In this document: positions 36,517-46,700 of the stretch, piece by piece | How the letters are laid out: each line of letters starts with the position of its first letter | How positions within the stretch are numbered: position 1 is the first letter of the stretch | NCBI GenBank assembly: GCA_031425275.1 | Contig: JANPJA010000161.1 | Coordinates: forward strand, 9,036 to 73,035 | DNA length: 64,000 nucleotides | From: JAIVGV01 sp031425275 | GTDB taxonomy: Bacteria; Acidobacteriota; Blastocatellia; Pyrinomonadales; Pyrinomonadaceae | Direction of reading: 5' to 3' | Program-made: the position numbers and the translations under genes | The notes under the pieces: model-generated | Database searches by the model: none | What the model was told of the DNA's origin: nothing | Seen by the model: only the letters and a program-made list of their open reading frames with translations

Positions 36517-39500
36517 ATGTCCACACAGGCCGAAGGGTTCCGGCTCTCCCCGCAGCAACGCCACCTCTGGACTCTCGCGCCGGGCGGCGCGGCGGCCTTC
36601 CACGCGCGCGCCCTCGTCGAGATCGATGGCGCGTTGGACGCGACGGCGCTGCGCGAAGCGATTGCCGTCGTCGTCGCGCGTCACGAAATTCTCCGCACGC
36701 GCTTCCGTTCCTCGCACGGCATCAAATACCCGCTGCAAGTCATCGACGCCGCGCCCGCCTTCGCGTGGCACGAAGCGGACTTCCATTCTTTGCCCGCGGA
36801 CGAGCGACAAGAACGGGTCGCGCAACTTTACCAGCAAGCGGGGCAACGTCACTTCGACACCGAAAACGCGCCGCCCCTCGACGCCTCGCTCCTTTCGCTC
36901 TCGCCCGCGCGACACGCGCTCATCCTCAGCCTCCCCGCGCTCTGCTCCGACGCGGCGGGCTTGCGTAACCTCCTGCGCGAAATCGTGCGCGCCTACGCGG
37001 CGGCGGCGGGCGGGGAAGCGGAGACGGCGGATGATGCCGAGACGGCGGGCGATGCGGCGGCGCAGTACGCAGACCTCTCGGAATGGCAGAACGAGTTGTT
37101 CGAGTCGGATGACGCGCACGCGGGCAGGCAGTTCTGGCGCGCCCGCGCCGCCGACCTCGCGCCCGCGCCCGCGCTACCCTTCGAGCGTCGAACGGATGCG
37201 CCGACCGCGCGTCGAACCGGGAGGCCGGCGGACTTCGACGCGCGGTGCGAATTCGTGGCTCTCGCGCCCGATGCGGCCGCGCGACTCGTGGCGCTCGCCG
37301 ACGCGCGCGCGACAACGCTGCCAGTCCTCTTTCTCGCAGCTTGGCATCTCTTCCTGTGGCGTTTTCACGGCCAGCCGCTCGCGGTCGTCGGCGCAAGCTT
37401 CGACGGGCGCAACTACGAAGAGTTGGAGCAGTCGCTCGGCCTCTTCGCCAAGTATCTGCCCGTGCGCTGCGAACTCTCCGAGTCCGCGTCGTTCGCCGAC
37501 GCGCTCGCGCAAATCGACGCGGGGATGAGTGAGGTCTGCGGCCGGCAGGAGAGCTTCGCGTGGGAGGCGGCGCTGGACGGAAGCGTGGCGACGTTGGACG
37601 CGAGCGCAGGCGAGAGTGGCGCGAGAGAGCGGTTCTTCCCCGTCTGCTTCGACTTCGCGGAGGTTGAGCCGCCGCACGAGGCCGCCGGGGCGACGTTCAC
37701 GCTGAGCCGCCGGCACGTCTGCGCCGACCGTTTCAAGCTCCGTCTCTCCGTGCTGTCGCAAGGCGACGGAGCCTTGATCGAGATTCATTACGACCCTCTG
37801 CGCTTCGACGGCGCGGACGCGCGACGGCTCGCGGCGCAATTCGGCAGGCTTCTCGAAGAGGTTGCCGCCGCGCCGGACGCGCCCGTCGGCAGCTTCAATT
37901 TCATCACCCAAGAAGAGAGGGAGCGACATCTCTTCGCGTCGAACCGGACGGGCGCGGAATACCCGGAAGACAGTTGCGTGCATGAACTCTTCGAGCGGCA
38001 GGCGCGGCTGACGCCGGACAACGCGGCAGTCGTCTCCGGCGCTCGTTCGCTCAGCTACCGCGAACTCGACGCGCGCGCCGGACGCCTCGCGCGCCGCTTG
38101 CGCGCGGCGGGCGTCGTGCCCGATTCCATCGTCGGCATCTACATGACGCCCTCGCCGGAGATGCTGGTCGGCCTACTCGGCGTCCTGAAGGCGGGCGGGG
38201 CGTACCTGCCGCTCGACCCGCAATACCCGCCCTCGCGTCTCGCCTTCATGCTCGAAGACGCGCGCCCGTCGGCCGTCCTGACGCAGCCGGAAATGCGCCG
38301 CACCCTGCCCGCCTGCGAAGCCCGGCTCTTCGACGTAGAACCGGACGAGTCGCCGGACGAACGGGACGACGGATCGGCCGACATCGTCGTCGCGGTTGAT
38401 GCCGAGCACACGGCCTACGTCATCTACACGTCGGGTTCGACGGGACGACCGAAGGGCGTCATGGTCACGCACCGCGGCCTCGTCAACTACCTGACCTGGT
38501 GTTTGCGTACCTACGCCCCGGAAGCCGGGCGCGGCTCGCCGCTTCATTCTTCCATCAGCTTCGACCTCACCGTGACGAGCCTGTTCGCGCCGCTTCTCGC
38601 GGGCAGCGCGGTCTGCGTGGCGAGTGAAGCGCGGGGGGCCGAGTCGCTGGTCGCGGAGTTGCGCGAGCGCGGCGGGTTCAGCTTTGTCAAACTCACCCCG
38701 GCGCATCTCGAACTGCTCGGCCGGAGCCTCGACGCTTCCGAGGCCGCGAAGTGTGCGCGCGCTTTCGTCATCGGCGGCGAAGCTCTGCGCGGCGAGACGC
38801 TCGCCTTCTGGCGCGAGCACGCGCCCGCCACGCGGCTCATCAACGAATACGGCCCGACCGAGACGGTCGTCGGCTGCTGCGTCTACGAACTCCCGTCAGG
38901 CACAGCCGCCCTCCCCAACGCCGTGCCCATCGGACGACCCATCATCAACACGCAGATTTATTTGCTCGACCCGGAGTTGCGCCCCGTGCCGACGGGCGTC
39001 GCCGGAGAACTCTACGTCGGCGGAGTCGGCCTCGCGCGCGGCTATCTCCATCGTCCCGAACTGACCGCCGAACGCTTCGTGCCGCACCCTTACGCGGCGA
39101 GCGCGGGCGAACGCCTCTACCGGACGGGCGACCTCGCGCGCCACTCGCCCGGCGGCGAGATTGAATTCCTCGGACGCGCCGACCGGCAGTTAAAGATACG
39201 CGGGTTTCGCATCGAGGCGGGCGAGATCGAATCGGTCGTCGCTTCGCACCCGTCAGTCGCCGAAGCGGTGGTCGTGGCGCGCGAAGACCAGCCGGGCGAC
39301 CGCCGGCTCGTCGCGTATCTCGTCGCGCGCGCCGGCGAAGCGGCGGACGCGCAGGCCCTCCGGCTTCACGCGGCGAAACATTTGCCCGAATACATGCTGC
39401 CCGCGGCGTGGGTCTGGTTGGAGCGTCTGCCGTTGACGAGGAATGGCAAGCTTGACCGGGATGCGTTGCCCGAGCCGGTGGCGTCGCGCGCCGAAACAGA

Positions 39501-39861
39501 CGCCTACGTCGCGCCGCGAACGGAAGTCGAAACGCTGCTGGCCGGACTCTGGGCGGAAGCGCTGCGCGTCGAGCGCGTCGGGGTCACGGACAACTTCTTC
39601 GAGTTGGGCGGACACTCCTTGCTTGCCACGCGCATCGTCGCGCTGACGAACGAGATGTTTCAGATCGAACTGCCGATGCATAGATTACTGGAACGCCCGA
39701 CCGTCGAGGGCCTGGCCTCCGCCGTTCTCGAAAGTCGCGCGGTCGAACTCGACGACGGCGAGGCCGGGCGCATCCTCGCCGAGCTTGAACAACTCACGGA
39801 CGACGAGGCCGAGGCGCTGCTCGCCGAAGGCTCGGACGCCGGCCGTCGCGCGCTCACCTAG
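36517..39861 (+). CDS. NRPS3: catalytically dead C-like domain-A-T, 1114 aa
   Basis: Residues 1-430 have a condensation fold, but the HHxxxDG motif reads Pro140-Ala141-xxx-Asp145-Ala146, so the catalytic His is gone. Next come an A domain (about 450-960, YTSGSTG near 636) and a T domain with Ser1034. The pocket reads DLTKVGEVGK, an Asp/Asn-type code; Glu at position 322 points to Asn. In siderophore synthetases, C-like 'interface' domains without the histidines recruit TauD-type beta-hydroxylases, and a TauD gene lies just upstream. Peptide bond formation would then need a C domain from another protein, most simply the one at the end of PKS1. The tail LTDDEAEALL (1093-1102) resembles those of NRPS1 and PKS2. 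Confidence 0.93.
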   Translation: MSTQAEGFRLSPQQRHLWTLAPGGAAAFHARALVEIDGALDATALREAIAVVVARHEILRTRFRSSHGIKYPLQVIDAAPAFAWHEADFHSLPADERQERVAQLYQQAGQRHFDTENAPPLDASLLSLSPARHALILSLPALCSDAAGLRNLLREIVRAYAAAAGGEAETADDAETAGDAAAQYADLSEWQNELFESDDAHAGRQFWRARAADLAPAPALPFERRTDAPTARRTGRPADFDARCEFVALAPDAAARLVALADARATTLPVLFLAAWHLFLWRFHGQPLAVVGASFDGRNYEELEQSLGLFAKYLPVRCELSESASFADALAQIDAGMSEVCGRQESFAWEAALDGSVATLDASAGESGARERFFPVCFDFAEVEPPHEAAGATFTLSRRHVCADRFKLRLSVLSQGDGALIEIHYDPLRFDGADARRLAAQFGRLLEEVAAAPDAPVGSFNFITQEERERHLFASNRTGAEYPEDSCVHELFERQARLTPDNAAVVSGARSLSYRELDARAGRLARRLRAAGVVPDSIVGIYMTPSPEMLVGLLGVLKAGGAYLPLDPQYPPSRLAFMLEDARPSAVLTQPEMRRTLPACEARLFDVEPDESPDERDDGSADIVVAVDAEHTAYVIYTSGSTGRPKGVMVTHRGLVNYLTWCLRTYAPEAGRGSPLHSSISFDLTVTSLFAPLLAGSAVCVASEARGAESLVAELRERGGFSFVKLTPAHLELLGRSLDASEAAKCARAFVIGGEALRGETLAFWREHAPATRLINEYGPTETVVGCCVYELPSGTAALPNAVPIGRPIINTQIYLLDPELRPVPTGVAGELYVGGVGLARGYLHRPELTAERFVPHPYAASAGERLYRTGDLARHSPGGEIEFLGRADRQLKIRGFRIEAGEIESVVASHPSVAEAVVVAREDQPGDRRLVAYLVARAGEAADAQALRLHAAKHLPEYMLPAAWVWLERLPLTRNGKLDRDALPEPVASRAETDAYVAPRTEVETLLAGLWAEALRVERVGVTDNFFELGGHSLLATRIVALTNEMFQIELPMHRLLERPTVEGLASAVLESRAVELDDGEAGRILAELEQLTDDEAEALLAEGSDAGRRALT

Positions 39862-39910
39862 CCGCCCGCGCCGCCCGCTCTCTGGCAATCTTTCACATCG
39901 ACCGCCTCTG

Positions 39911-40075
39911 CCGCGCAAGGATGCCGACTCCGTCCGCGTCTTCGGCCCGTTCGGTCCCGGCGTGCCCGACCTCGCCGCCGGCCAACTCGTCCTCGACGAA
40001 GCCGTCGCGCGCAATCTCGGCGTCCAACTCCCTTCATTCCTCCCGCGCCCGTGGCAAGAGCGTTATCAAGATTGA
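39911..40075 (+). pseudogene. C-terminal fragment of an SbnB-like gene
   Basis: The frame from 39911 to the TGA at 40073 reads KDADSVRVFGPFGPGVPDLA and ends PSFLPRPWQERYQD. It aligns with the last ~50 residues of the intact SbnB (SDADAVVVFSPFGLGVLDLA ... FLPEPWHLRYA). Nothing upstream in any frame continues the match, so about 85% of the gene is missing. It lies between NRPS3 and C2. Confidence 0.85.
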
Positions 40076-40088
40076 AACAGCCGCATAG

Positions 40089-41645
40089 ATGAACGACCTT
40101 CCGCGAATACTCGCCGGCCTGTCTCCGGCCAAGCGCGCGCTGCTCGCGCGACGACTCGGCGCGCGACGCGACGCCGACGCGACCCTCCCGCCGATTGTGC
40201 GGCGGGCTGAACCCGGCGCGCCGCAGCCGCTCTCCTACGAGCAGCGTCGGCTCTGGTTTCTCGACCAACTCTCGCCCGGCAGCGCCGCATACAACATCCC
40301 GGCGGCGCTCAGGCTTCGCGGCCGCCTCGACGTTCCCGCGCTCTCACGCGCTCTCTCGGAGGTCGAGCGTCGCCACGAGGCGCTACGCACGCGCTTCGCC
40401 GACACGGGCGGCGAACTGGCGCAACTCGTCGCCGCGCACGCGCCCGTCGAACTGCCATTTGAAGACCTTTCAACGCTGCCAGACGCCGCACGCGAGCTTG
40501 AGGCGTTGCGGGTCGCGGGCGAAGAGGCGCGGCGCTCTTTCGACCTCGCCGCCGGGCCTGTCTGGCGCGCGCGTCTCCTGCGTCTGTCTCACGATGAGCA
40601 CGTGCTCAGCGTCGTGATGCACCACATCGTCTCGGACGGTTGGTCGGTCGGAATCCTCGTGCGCGAAACGGCGACGCTCTACGCGGCCTACGCGCGCGGG
40701 GAAGAGTCGCCGCTCGCGGAGTTGCCCGTGCAATACGCGGACTACGCGGCGTGGCAGCGGGCGGAGTTGCGCGGCGAGACGGTCGAGCGGCAACTGGAAT
40801 ACTGGCGGCGGCAACTGTCCGGCCTCGCCGCTTTGCGACTTCCCGCCGACAAGCCGCGAGAGGCGTCTTCCGAACGGCGCGGCGCGATGCGGCGTTTCGA
40901 GGTCGGCGCGGAGTTGGCGGAAGGTTTGAAGGAGTTGTCGCGGGGCGAAGGCGCGACGCTGTTTATGACGCTGCTGGCGGCGTTGAAGCTCTTGCTGCGC
41001 TTCCACGCGCGGCAAGAGAGGATTGCCGTCGCCTGTCCGGTGGCGAACCGCCAGCGCGTCGAGACGCAGGGGCTGATCGGATTCTTCCTCAACACGCTCA
41101 TCTTCCGCACCGACTGCTCCGGCGAGATAACCCTGCGCGAACTGCTCCGGCGCGTGCGCCGCGTGTGCCTTGATGGTTACGCGAATCAGGACGTGCCCTT
41201 CGACCGGATGGTCGAGGCCGTGCACCCGGAGCGCAGCGCCGACGGGCAACCTCTCTTTCAAGTGGCCTACACGCTGCACAGCGTTGACGACGAGCCGCTG
41301 CGCGTCGAGGGACTGACGATCAGCCCGCTCGACGTGTCGAGCGGGACAGTTCCTTTTGACCTCGTGCTCAACATGCTCGACACGCCCGGCGGCCTCGGCG
41401 GCGCTTTTCTGTACGACGCAGACCTCTTCGAGTCCGCGACCGTCGAGACGTTGACGGCTGATTTTGAAATTATCCTGCGGCTCGCCGTCGAGCGGCCTGA
41501 CTCGCCGCTCGGCGAAGTCGAAGCCGAACTCGCGGACGCCGACAGGCGGCGGCAGGCCGCGCAGGAGCGCGAGTACGAAGCCGCCCGCTTGAACAAGTTT
41601 ATGACGACGCGGCGCAAAGCCGTCACCCCGGGACGGGCGGGCTGA
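40089..41645 (+). CDS. Stand-alone NRPS condensation protein C2
   Basis: 518 residues, a single C domain with intact His178-His179-xxx-Asp183-Gly184. The head LSPAKRALLARRL (11-23) closely resembles those of C3 and NRPS1, and the basic tail ends in RRKAVTPGRAG, like PKS1. It follows NRPS3, which ends in a T domain, and precedes NRPS4, whose first C-like domain is inactive. C2 therefore probably joins the NRPS3 chain to the first residue of NRPS4 in trans. No A or T domain is attached. Confidence 0.92.
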   Translation: MNDLPRILAGLSPAKRALLARRLGARRDADATLPPIVRRAEPGAPQPLSYEQRRLWFLDQLSPGSAAYNIPAALRLRGRLDVPALSRALSEVERRHEALRTRFADTGGELAQLVAAHAPVELPFEDLSTLPDAARELEALRVAGEEARRSFDLAAGPVWRARLLRLSHDEHVLSVVMHHIVSDGWSVGILVRETATLYAAYARGEESPLAELPVQYADYAAWQRAELRGETVERQLEYWRRQLSGLAALRLPADKPREASSERRGAMRRFEVGAELAEGLKELSRGEGATLFMTLLAALKLLLRFHARQERIAVACPVANRQRVETQGLIGFFLNTLIFRTDCSGEITLRELLRRVRRVCLDGYANQDVPFDRMVEAVHPERSADGQPLFQVAYTLHSVDDEPLRVEGLTISPLDVSSGTVPFDLVLNMLDTPGGLGGAFLYDADLFESATVETLTADFEIILRLAVERPDSPLGEVEAELADADRRRQAAQEREYEAARLNKFMTTRRKAVTPGRAG

Positions 41646-41653
41646 CGGGTTAA

Positions 41654-41688
41654 CCGTCGCCCGTCGCCCGTCGCCCGTCGCCCGTCAC
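41654..41688 (+). repeat. Heptamer tandem repeat, CCGTCGC x5
   Basis: Four exact copies of CCGTCGC and a fifth with one change (CCGTCAC) lie between C2 and the oxygenase gene. It is a short microsatellite-like array with no gene-sized frame of its own. Confidence 0.9.
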
Positions 41689-41726
41689 TCTTCCTCATCA
41701 CTTCAACATTGCCTGTGGAGGTGCGT

Positions 41727-42533
41727 ATGAACGTCGAAACGATGCCGGCTACGTGGTGTCGTAACTCGCCCATGTTCTTCGTCGTCAGCGACACTTACAG
41801 GGAAGCACGGACGCTTGTGACACTGCGGCAGGCATTCGCGCGCGACAGTTACGTCGCGCTGCCGCAACTGCTGACCGACGAAGCTTTCTCGCTGCTCAAG
41901 GAGGAAGTTCGCGGGCTTGAACGGCTCGCCGCGCCGAAGGATTTCACCATGCCGGGCTACGAGACGCCGCGCCTGATGGCGACTCTCGGAGGCCGCGACA
42001 TCCCGCGCGCCTCGCCCCTCCTGACGACGCTCTACCTCCACCACGAAACGCGCGAACTGATCCGGCGCATCACCGGCGGGGAAGTCCACACCTGCCGCGA
42101 CCTGAACGAGTGGGCGGTGCTCAACTGGCTCGTCGCCCCGGCGGCCACCCACGGCTGGCACTTGGACGACCCGCCGCTCGCCCTCATCATCTTCATCGAC
42201 GCGCCCGAAGAGGGCAGCGGCGGCGAGATGGAGTATATCCGCGACTGGCCGCGCATCTGCTCGGCGCACGGCGCGCAGCCCGACGGGCCGGCCGCCGACC
42301 TCGTGCACTTGTGCCGCGAAGCCGGCCTCGTCCATACCGAGAGTCATCGCGCGGGCGACGCCTACCTGCTTCGCGCCGACCAATGCCTGCACCGTGTCAC
42401 GCCGCTCGCGCCGGGGGCGGGGCGGCGCGTCGTCATCAACATGGCGCTCGAAGTCAGCCCGAACATCATGCGCGAGGGCGTCACGGCGAGGAGACTTTAC
42501 GAACGCCAACCGGGCGACGAAGGCGAAGGCTAA
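41727..42533 (+). CDS. 2-oxoglutarate/Fe(II) oxygenase
   Basis: 268 residues with a double-stranded beta-helix pattern: THGWHLDDPPLALIIFID carries an HxD pair, and CLHRVTPLAPGAGRRVV carries the distal His and a candidate 2-oxoglutarate Arg. The acidic residue of HxD is present, so it is likelier to hydroxylate than to halogenate. ATG 41727 is preceded by GGAGGT at 41717-41722; GTG 41721 and TTG 41709 are in frame but would overlap or precede that site. It lies between C2 and TauD 2, so it probably acts on a residue of NRPS4 or on its free precursor. I cannot name a closer homologue with confidence. Confidence 0.8.
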   Translation: MNVETMPATWCRNSPMFFVVSDTYREARTLVTLRQAFARDSYVALPQLLTDEAFSLLKEEVRGLERLAAPKDFTMPGYETPRLMATLGGRDIPRASPLLTTLYLHHETRELIRRITGGEVHTCRDLNEWAVLNWLVAPAATHGWHLDDPPLALIIFIDAPEEGSGGEMEYIRDWPRICSAHGAQPDGPAADLVHLCREAGLVHTESHRAGDAYLLRADQCLHRVTPLAPGAGRRVVINMALEVSPNIMREGVTARRLYERQPGDEGEG

Positions 42534-42635
42534 CGCGGCGGCGAAGGCTAACGCGGCGGCGAAGGTTAACGCGGCGGCGAAGGTTAACGCTCACGCGAAA
42601 AGAAACGCTAACGCGGCGGCGAAGGGACGGTCGAG
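42523..42635 (+). repeat. 18-bp tandem repeat spanning the end of the oxygenase gene
   Basis: The unit GCGAAGGCTAACGCGGCG occurs at 42523, 42541 and 42559 (the last with one change) and in a diverged form at 42577, followed by a broken copy up to the TauD 2 start. The first unit contains the oxygenase stop (TAA 42531-42533), and later units repeat that stop in the same frame. In another frame the array would encode Lys-Ala-Asn-Ala-Ala-Ala repeats, but no gene supports that frame. Confidence 0.9.
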
Positions 42636-43712
42636 ATGGGCGAGCACAGAGTCGGGGCGGAACCGAAGCGACCGGGACAGGCGAGGCGGCGCGCCATCGT
42701 CGTCTCTTCCGACGAGGGGCTGGTGCGAACGAGTTTGCTCCGGCCGGGGCAGCCGCTCCCGCTGGTCGTCGAACCCGTCGTGAAGGGCGTCAGCCTGCTC
42801 GACTGGATCGGCGGCGCGGTCGAACTGGTCGAGCGGCAATTGCACGAACACGGCGCGTTGCTGTTTCGCAACTTCGGCGTGCGGGCGGTCGAAGATTTCG
42901 AGCGGGTGGTAGAGACGGTCAGCGGCGGCGCGCTCGAATACCGCGAGCGTTCGTCGCCGCGCACCAGCGTCGGCGGTCGCATCTACACTTCGACCGATTA
43001 CCCGGCGGAGCACAGCATCTTTCTGCACAACGAAAACTCCTACCAGCAGACGTGGCCGATGAAGATTTTCTTCTATTGCGCGCAGGCGGCGGCGCGCGGC
43101 GGCGAGACGCCCATCGCCGACTGCCGCCGAGTCCTCGCGCGTCTCGACCCGCAGGTCAGGGAACGCTTCGCCGAACGCGGGTGGATGTACGTCCGCAACT
43201 TCGGCGACGGCTTCGGGCTTCCGTGGCAGACGGTTTTTCAGACGACGGAGCGGGCGGAAGTTGAGTCGCATTGCCGCGCGGTCGGCGTCGGCGTCGAGTG
43301 GAAGCCGGGCGACCGTCTGCGGACGCGCGCCGTCCGTCCCGCCGTCGCGCGCCACCCGCGCACGGGCGAGCAGGTCTGGTTCAATCATGCCACCTTCTTC
43401 CACGTCACGATGCTTGAAGAGGGAGTGCGCGAGGCGCTGCTCGGGGAGTTTGCGGAGGAAGACCTCCCGACCAACACCTACTACGGCGACGGGAGTCCGA
43501 TTGAACCGGAGACGCTCGAAGGTCTGCGCGAAGCCTACCGGCGCGAGTCAGTCGCTTTCGCGTGGCAGGAGGGCGACGTGCTGTTGCTCGACAACATGCT
43601 GACGGCGCACGGACGCGCGCCCTACGAAGGGGCGCGGAAGATTCTGGTCGGCATGGGACAGCCGATGAGTTGGAACGACATCGAACGTCAGAGGAGCGGG
43701 GAAGAAAGATGA
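42636..43712 (+). CDS. TauD/TfdA-family hydroxylase 2 (SyrP-like)
   Basis: 358 residues, paralogous to TauD 1. The iron ligands are His131-x-Glu133 (FLHNENSYQ) and His325 (LTAHGRAPY), with Arg334 as the candidate 2-oxoglutarate anchor. Its last four bases (ATGA) overlap the start of NRPS4, the same arrangement as TauD 1 and NRPS3. The adjacent NRPS4 begins with a C-like domain that lacks the catalytic histidines, then a Gln-type A domain with an inserted methyltransferase, so beta-hydroxylation followed by O-methylation of that residue is a reasonable expectation. Confidence 0.9.
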   Translation: MGEHRVGAEPKRPGQARRRAIVVSSDEGLVRTSLLRPGQPLPLVVEPVVKGVSLLDWIGGAVELVERQLHEHGALLFRNFGVRAVEDFERVVETVSGGALEYRERSSPRTSVGGRIYTSTDYPAEHSIFLHNENSYQQTWPMKIFFYCAQAAARGGETPIADCRRVLARLDPQVRERFAERGWMYVRNFGDGFGLPWQTVFQTTERAEVESHCRAVGVGVEWKPGDRLRTRAVRPAVARHPRTGEQVWFNHATFFHVTMLEEGVREALLGEFAEEDLPTNTYYGDGSPIEPETLEGLREAYRRESVAFAWQEGDVLLLDNMLTAHGRAPYEGARKILVGMGQPMSWNDIERQRSGEER

Positions 43713-46700
43713 GCAGGGAAGTTGTCGAAGGGTTCAGGCTCGCGCCGCAGCAGGAGCGCGTCTGGCTGCTCCGCGAGGCGGCGGGCGCGGGGCAGGCTTA
43801 TCGCGCGCAGTGCGCGATCGAGATTACGGGCGCGCTCGACGCGGACGCGCTCCGCCGCGCGGTCGCGCGAATCGTCGCGCGTCACGAGATACTTCGCACC
43901 AACTTTCAGCGACTCGCAGGCATGACCGTCCCGCTGCAAGTCATCGGCGACGGCGCGGTCGAGTGGGGCGTTGACGAAGACCTGACAGACGGTAACGAAA
44001 ACCTGACGGGCGACGCCGACACCGGCGCGCGCGACGCGAAGGCGCGCGAGCTGCTGCGCGAGATGCGACGCGATGCGTGGGACGCAGAGCGCGGCGCGCC
44101 GCTCAGGGCGAAGCTGTTCAGGCTCGCCGCCGCGCGTCACCTGCTCGCGCTCTCGCTGCCCGCGCTCTGTCTCGACGCCGACGGGTTGAAGAACTTGACG
44201 GCGGATGTGGCGTTGGAGTATGCGTCGCCCGGCGCGGGCGCGGAGGGCGAGCCGCTGCAATACGCCGACTTGTCCGAGTGGCAGAACGAGGTGCTTGAGT
44301 CGGAGGAGGCCGAAGTCGGCAAGGCTTACTGGCGACAGCGCGACCTCGCCGATGCGTTCTCGCCGGCCATCCGCTTCCAACGCCAGCCCGACCCGCAAGC
44401 CGCATTCTCGCCGGAGACGCACGCAATCGCGCTCGACACAGACCTCGGCGGTCGCGTCGTCGCGCTCGCCGCGCGCCTGAGCGTCGAGCCGTCAACCCTC
44501 ATGCTCGCCTGCTGGCAACTCCTGCTCCGGCGTCTGTCGGAACGAGCGCGCGTCCACGTCGCCGCCGAATTCGACGGGCGGATTTATCCCGAGTTGAAGG
44601 GCGCGCTCGGCATCTTCGCCAGATACTTGCCGCTCGCCTGCGAGGTGGAAGAGGACACGCCGTTCACGGACATTCTCGAACAGACTGTGCGCGCGCGGGA
44701 CGAGGCCGCGAAGTGGCAGGAGAGTTTCGGCTGGTCGCTCGTCGCCGAGACGCACGGCGACGAGCAGGGCGGCGTGCCGGTCCTGCCGTTCGCCTTCGAG
44801 TTCGCCGCCGAACCCGAAGCGACGGAGGCGGGCGGCGTCTCGTTCCGTATCCGCGAGCAGTTCGTCTGCGTCGAGCGGTTCGGCCTGAAACTTCGCTGCG
44901 TGCTTGGCCGCGACGGGTTGGTCGCCGAGCTTCACTACGACCCGCTTGCTTTCGACGCCGCCGACGCCGCGCGCGTCGGCGAGCAGTTCCGCACGCTGCT
45001 CGAAGCAGTCACGCGCGAGCCGGAGTCGGCCGCCGCGCGCTTCGGCGTGCTCGGCGAGGCGGAGCGCCGGCAGGTTCTCTACGAGTTTAACGAGACGCGC
45101 GCCGACGACTTCAGCACGCAACTCATACACCGTCTCTTCGAGCAACAGGCGGCGCGCACGCCCGACGCCGTGGCTGTCGTCTTCGAGGGCGAAACGCTCA
45201 GTTACCGCGAACTCAACGCCCGCGCCAATCGTCTCGCGCATCGCCTGCGCGCGCTCGGCGTCGGCGCAAACACTTTGGTCGGCGTCCTCATGGAGCGTTC
45301 GACGGAGATGGTCGTGAGCCTGCTCGGCGTGCTCAAGGCGGGCGCGGCTTACCTGCCGCTCGACGTGAGCTACCCGCCCGAACGTCTCGCGTTCATGCTC
45401 GAAGACGCGCGCCCGCGCGTCCTGTTGACGGACGACGCGCGCCGCGACACCCTGCCGCCGAACGCGCCGGAAGTCGTCTTCGTCGGCGGCGAGGGCGGGA
45501 CGCCGGACGATACGGCGGATGCGAACTCCGCGGCCGATGCGAACTTCGCGGCGGACGCGAATCCCGATGTCGCAATGAGCGCCGCCGGCCTCGCGTATGT
45601 CATCTACACGTCCGGCTCGACGGGGCGGCCGAAGGGCGTGATGATTCCTCACGGAGCTATCTGCAACCGCCTGCTCTGGATGCTCAGCGCCACCGACTTC
45701 AACGGGCAAGACCGCTTCCTACAGAAGACGCCTTTCAGCTTCGACGCTTCGGTCTGGGAGTTCTTCGTGCCGCTCTTCGTCGGCGCGACGCTGGTCGTCG
45801 CGCGGCCCGGCGGCCATCAGGACAGCGGCTACCTGGCGAAGACCGTCGCGGACGAACGCATCACCGTTCTCCAACTCGTCCCCTCCATGCTTCAGGTCTT
45901 TCTGGAAGAAGACCTCTCGGCGTGCGTGAGCCTGCGGCACGTCTTCTGCGGCGGCGAGACGCTGCCCGTCGAGTTGCAGCAACGTTTCTTCGCGCGCTCG
46001 CGGGCGCGGTTGCACAACCTCTACGGCCCGACCGAGACTTCGATTGACGCGAGCCACTGGCTCTGCGCGCGCGAGGCGGGCGGGCAGGTCGTGACCATCG
46101 GACGCCCTCTGTCGAATGTCCGCATCTACCTGCTCGACTCCGAGTTGCGACCCGTCCCCGTCGGAGTCGCCGGGGAACTCTACGTCGGCGGGGCGGGGCT
46201 GGCGCGCGGTTATCTGAACCGTCCCGACCTGACCGCCGAACGCTTCGTCCCGAACCCCTTCGGCGTCGAAGCGGGCGAACGGCTCTATCACACGGGCGAC
46301 CTCGGCGCGCACATGCCCGACGGGCGCATCGAATTTTTGGGACGCGCCGACGATCAGGTCAAGCTCCGTGGTTTTCGCATCGAGCCGGGCGAAATCGAGG
46401 CGGCGTTGGCGGCGCACGCGGGCGTCCGCGAGGCGGCAGTCGTCGCGCGTCCCGGCCCGACGGGCGAGACACGCCTCGTCGGCTATGTCGTGCCCGCGCA
46501 CGAACTTTCGCCGGACGACGCGGCCCTCACGCTTGCAACCTTACCGAACGGCCTCGAAGTCGCGCACCTCAACCGCAGCGAGACGGACATCATCTACCGC
46601 GAAATCTTCGAGGACGAGAGCTACCTGAGACACGGCGTCACGCTCGGCGACGGCGATTGCGTCTTCGACGTGGGCGCGAACATCGGCCTCTTCACGCTCT

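Noticed and set aside
41654..41688. CRISPR-like array
   Set aside because: Units are only 7 bases with no spacers; it is a simple tandem repeat.
42394..42783. A frame with Lys-Ala-Asn-Ala repeats across the 18-bp array
   Set aside because: It overlaps two well-supported genes, is built from the tandem DNA repeat and has no ribosome site.
43562..43708. Upstream extension of NRPS4 into TauD 2
   Set aside because: The added residues match no domain, and ATG 43709 gives the typical TauD-NRPS overlap and a conserved beginning.
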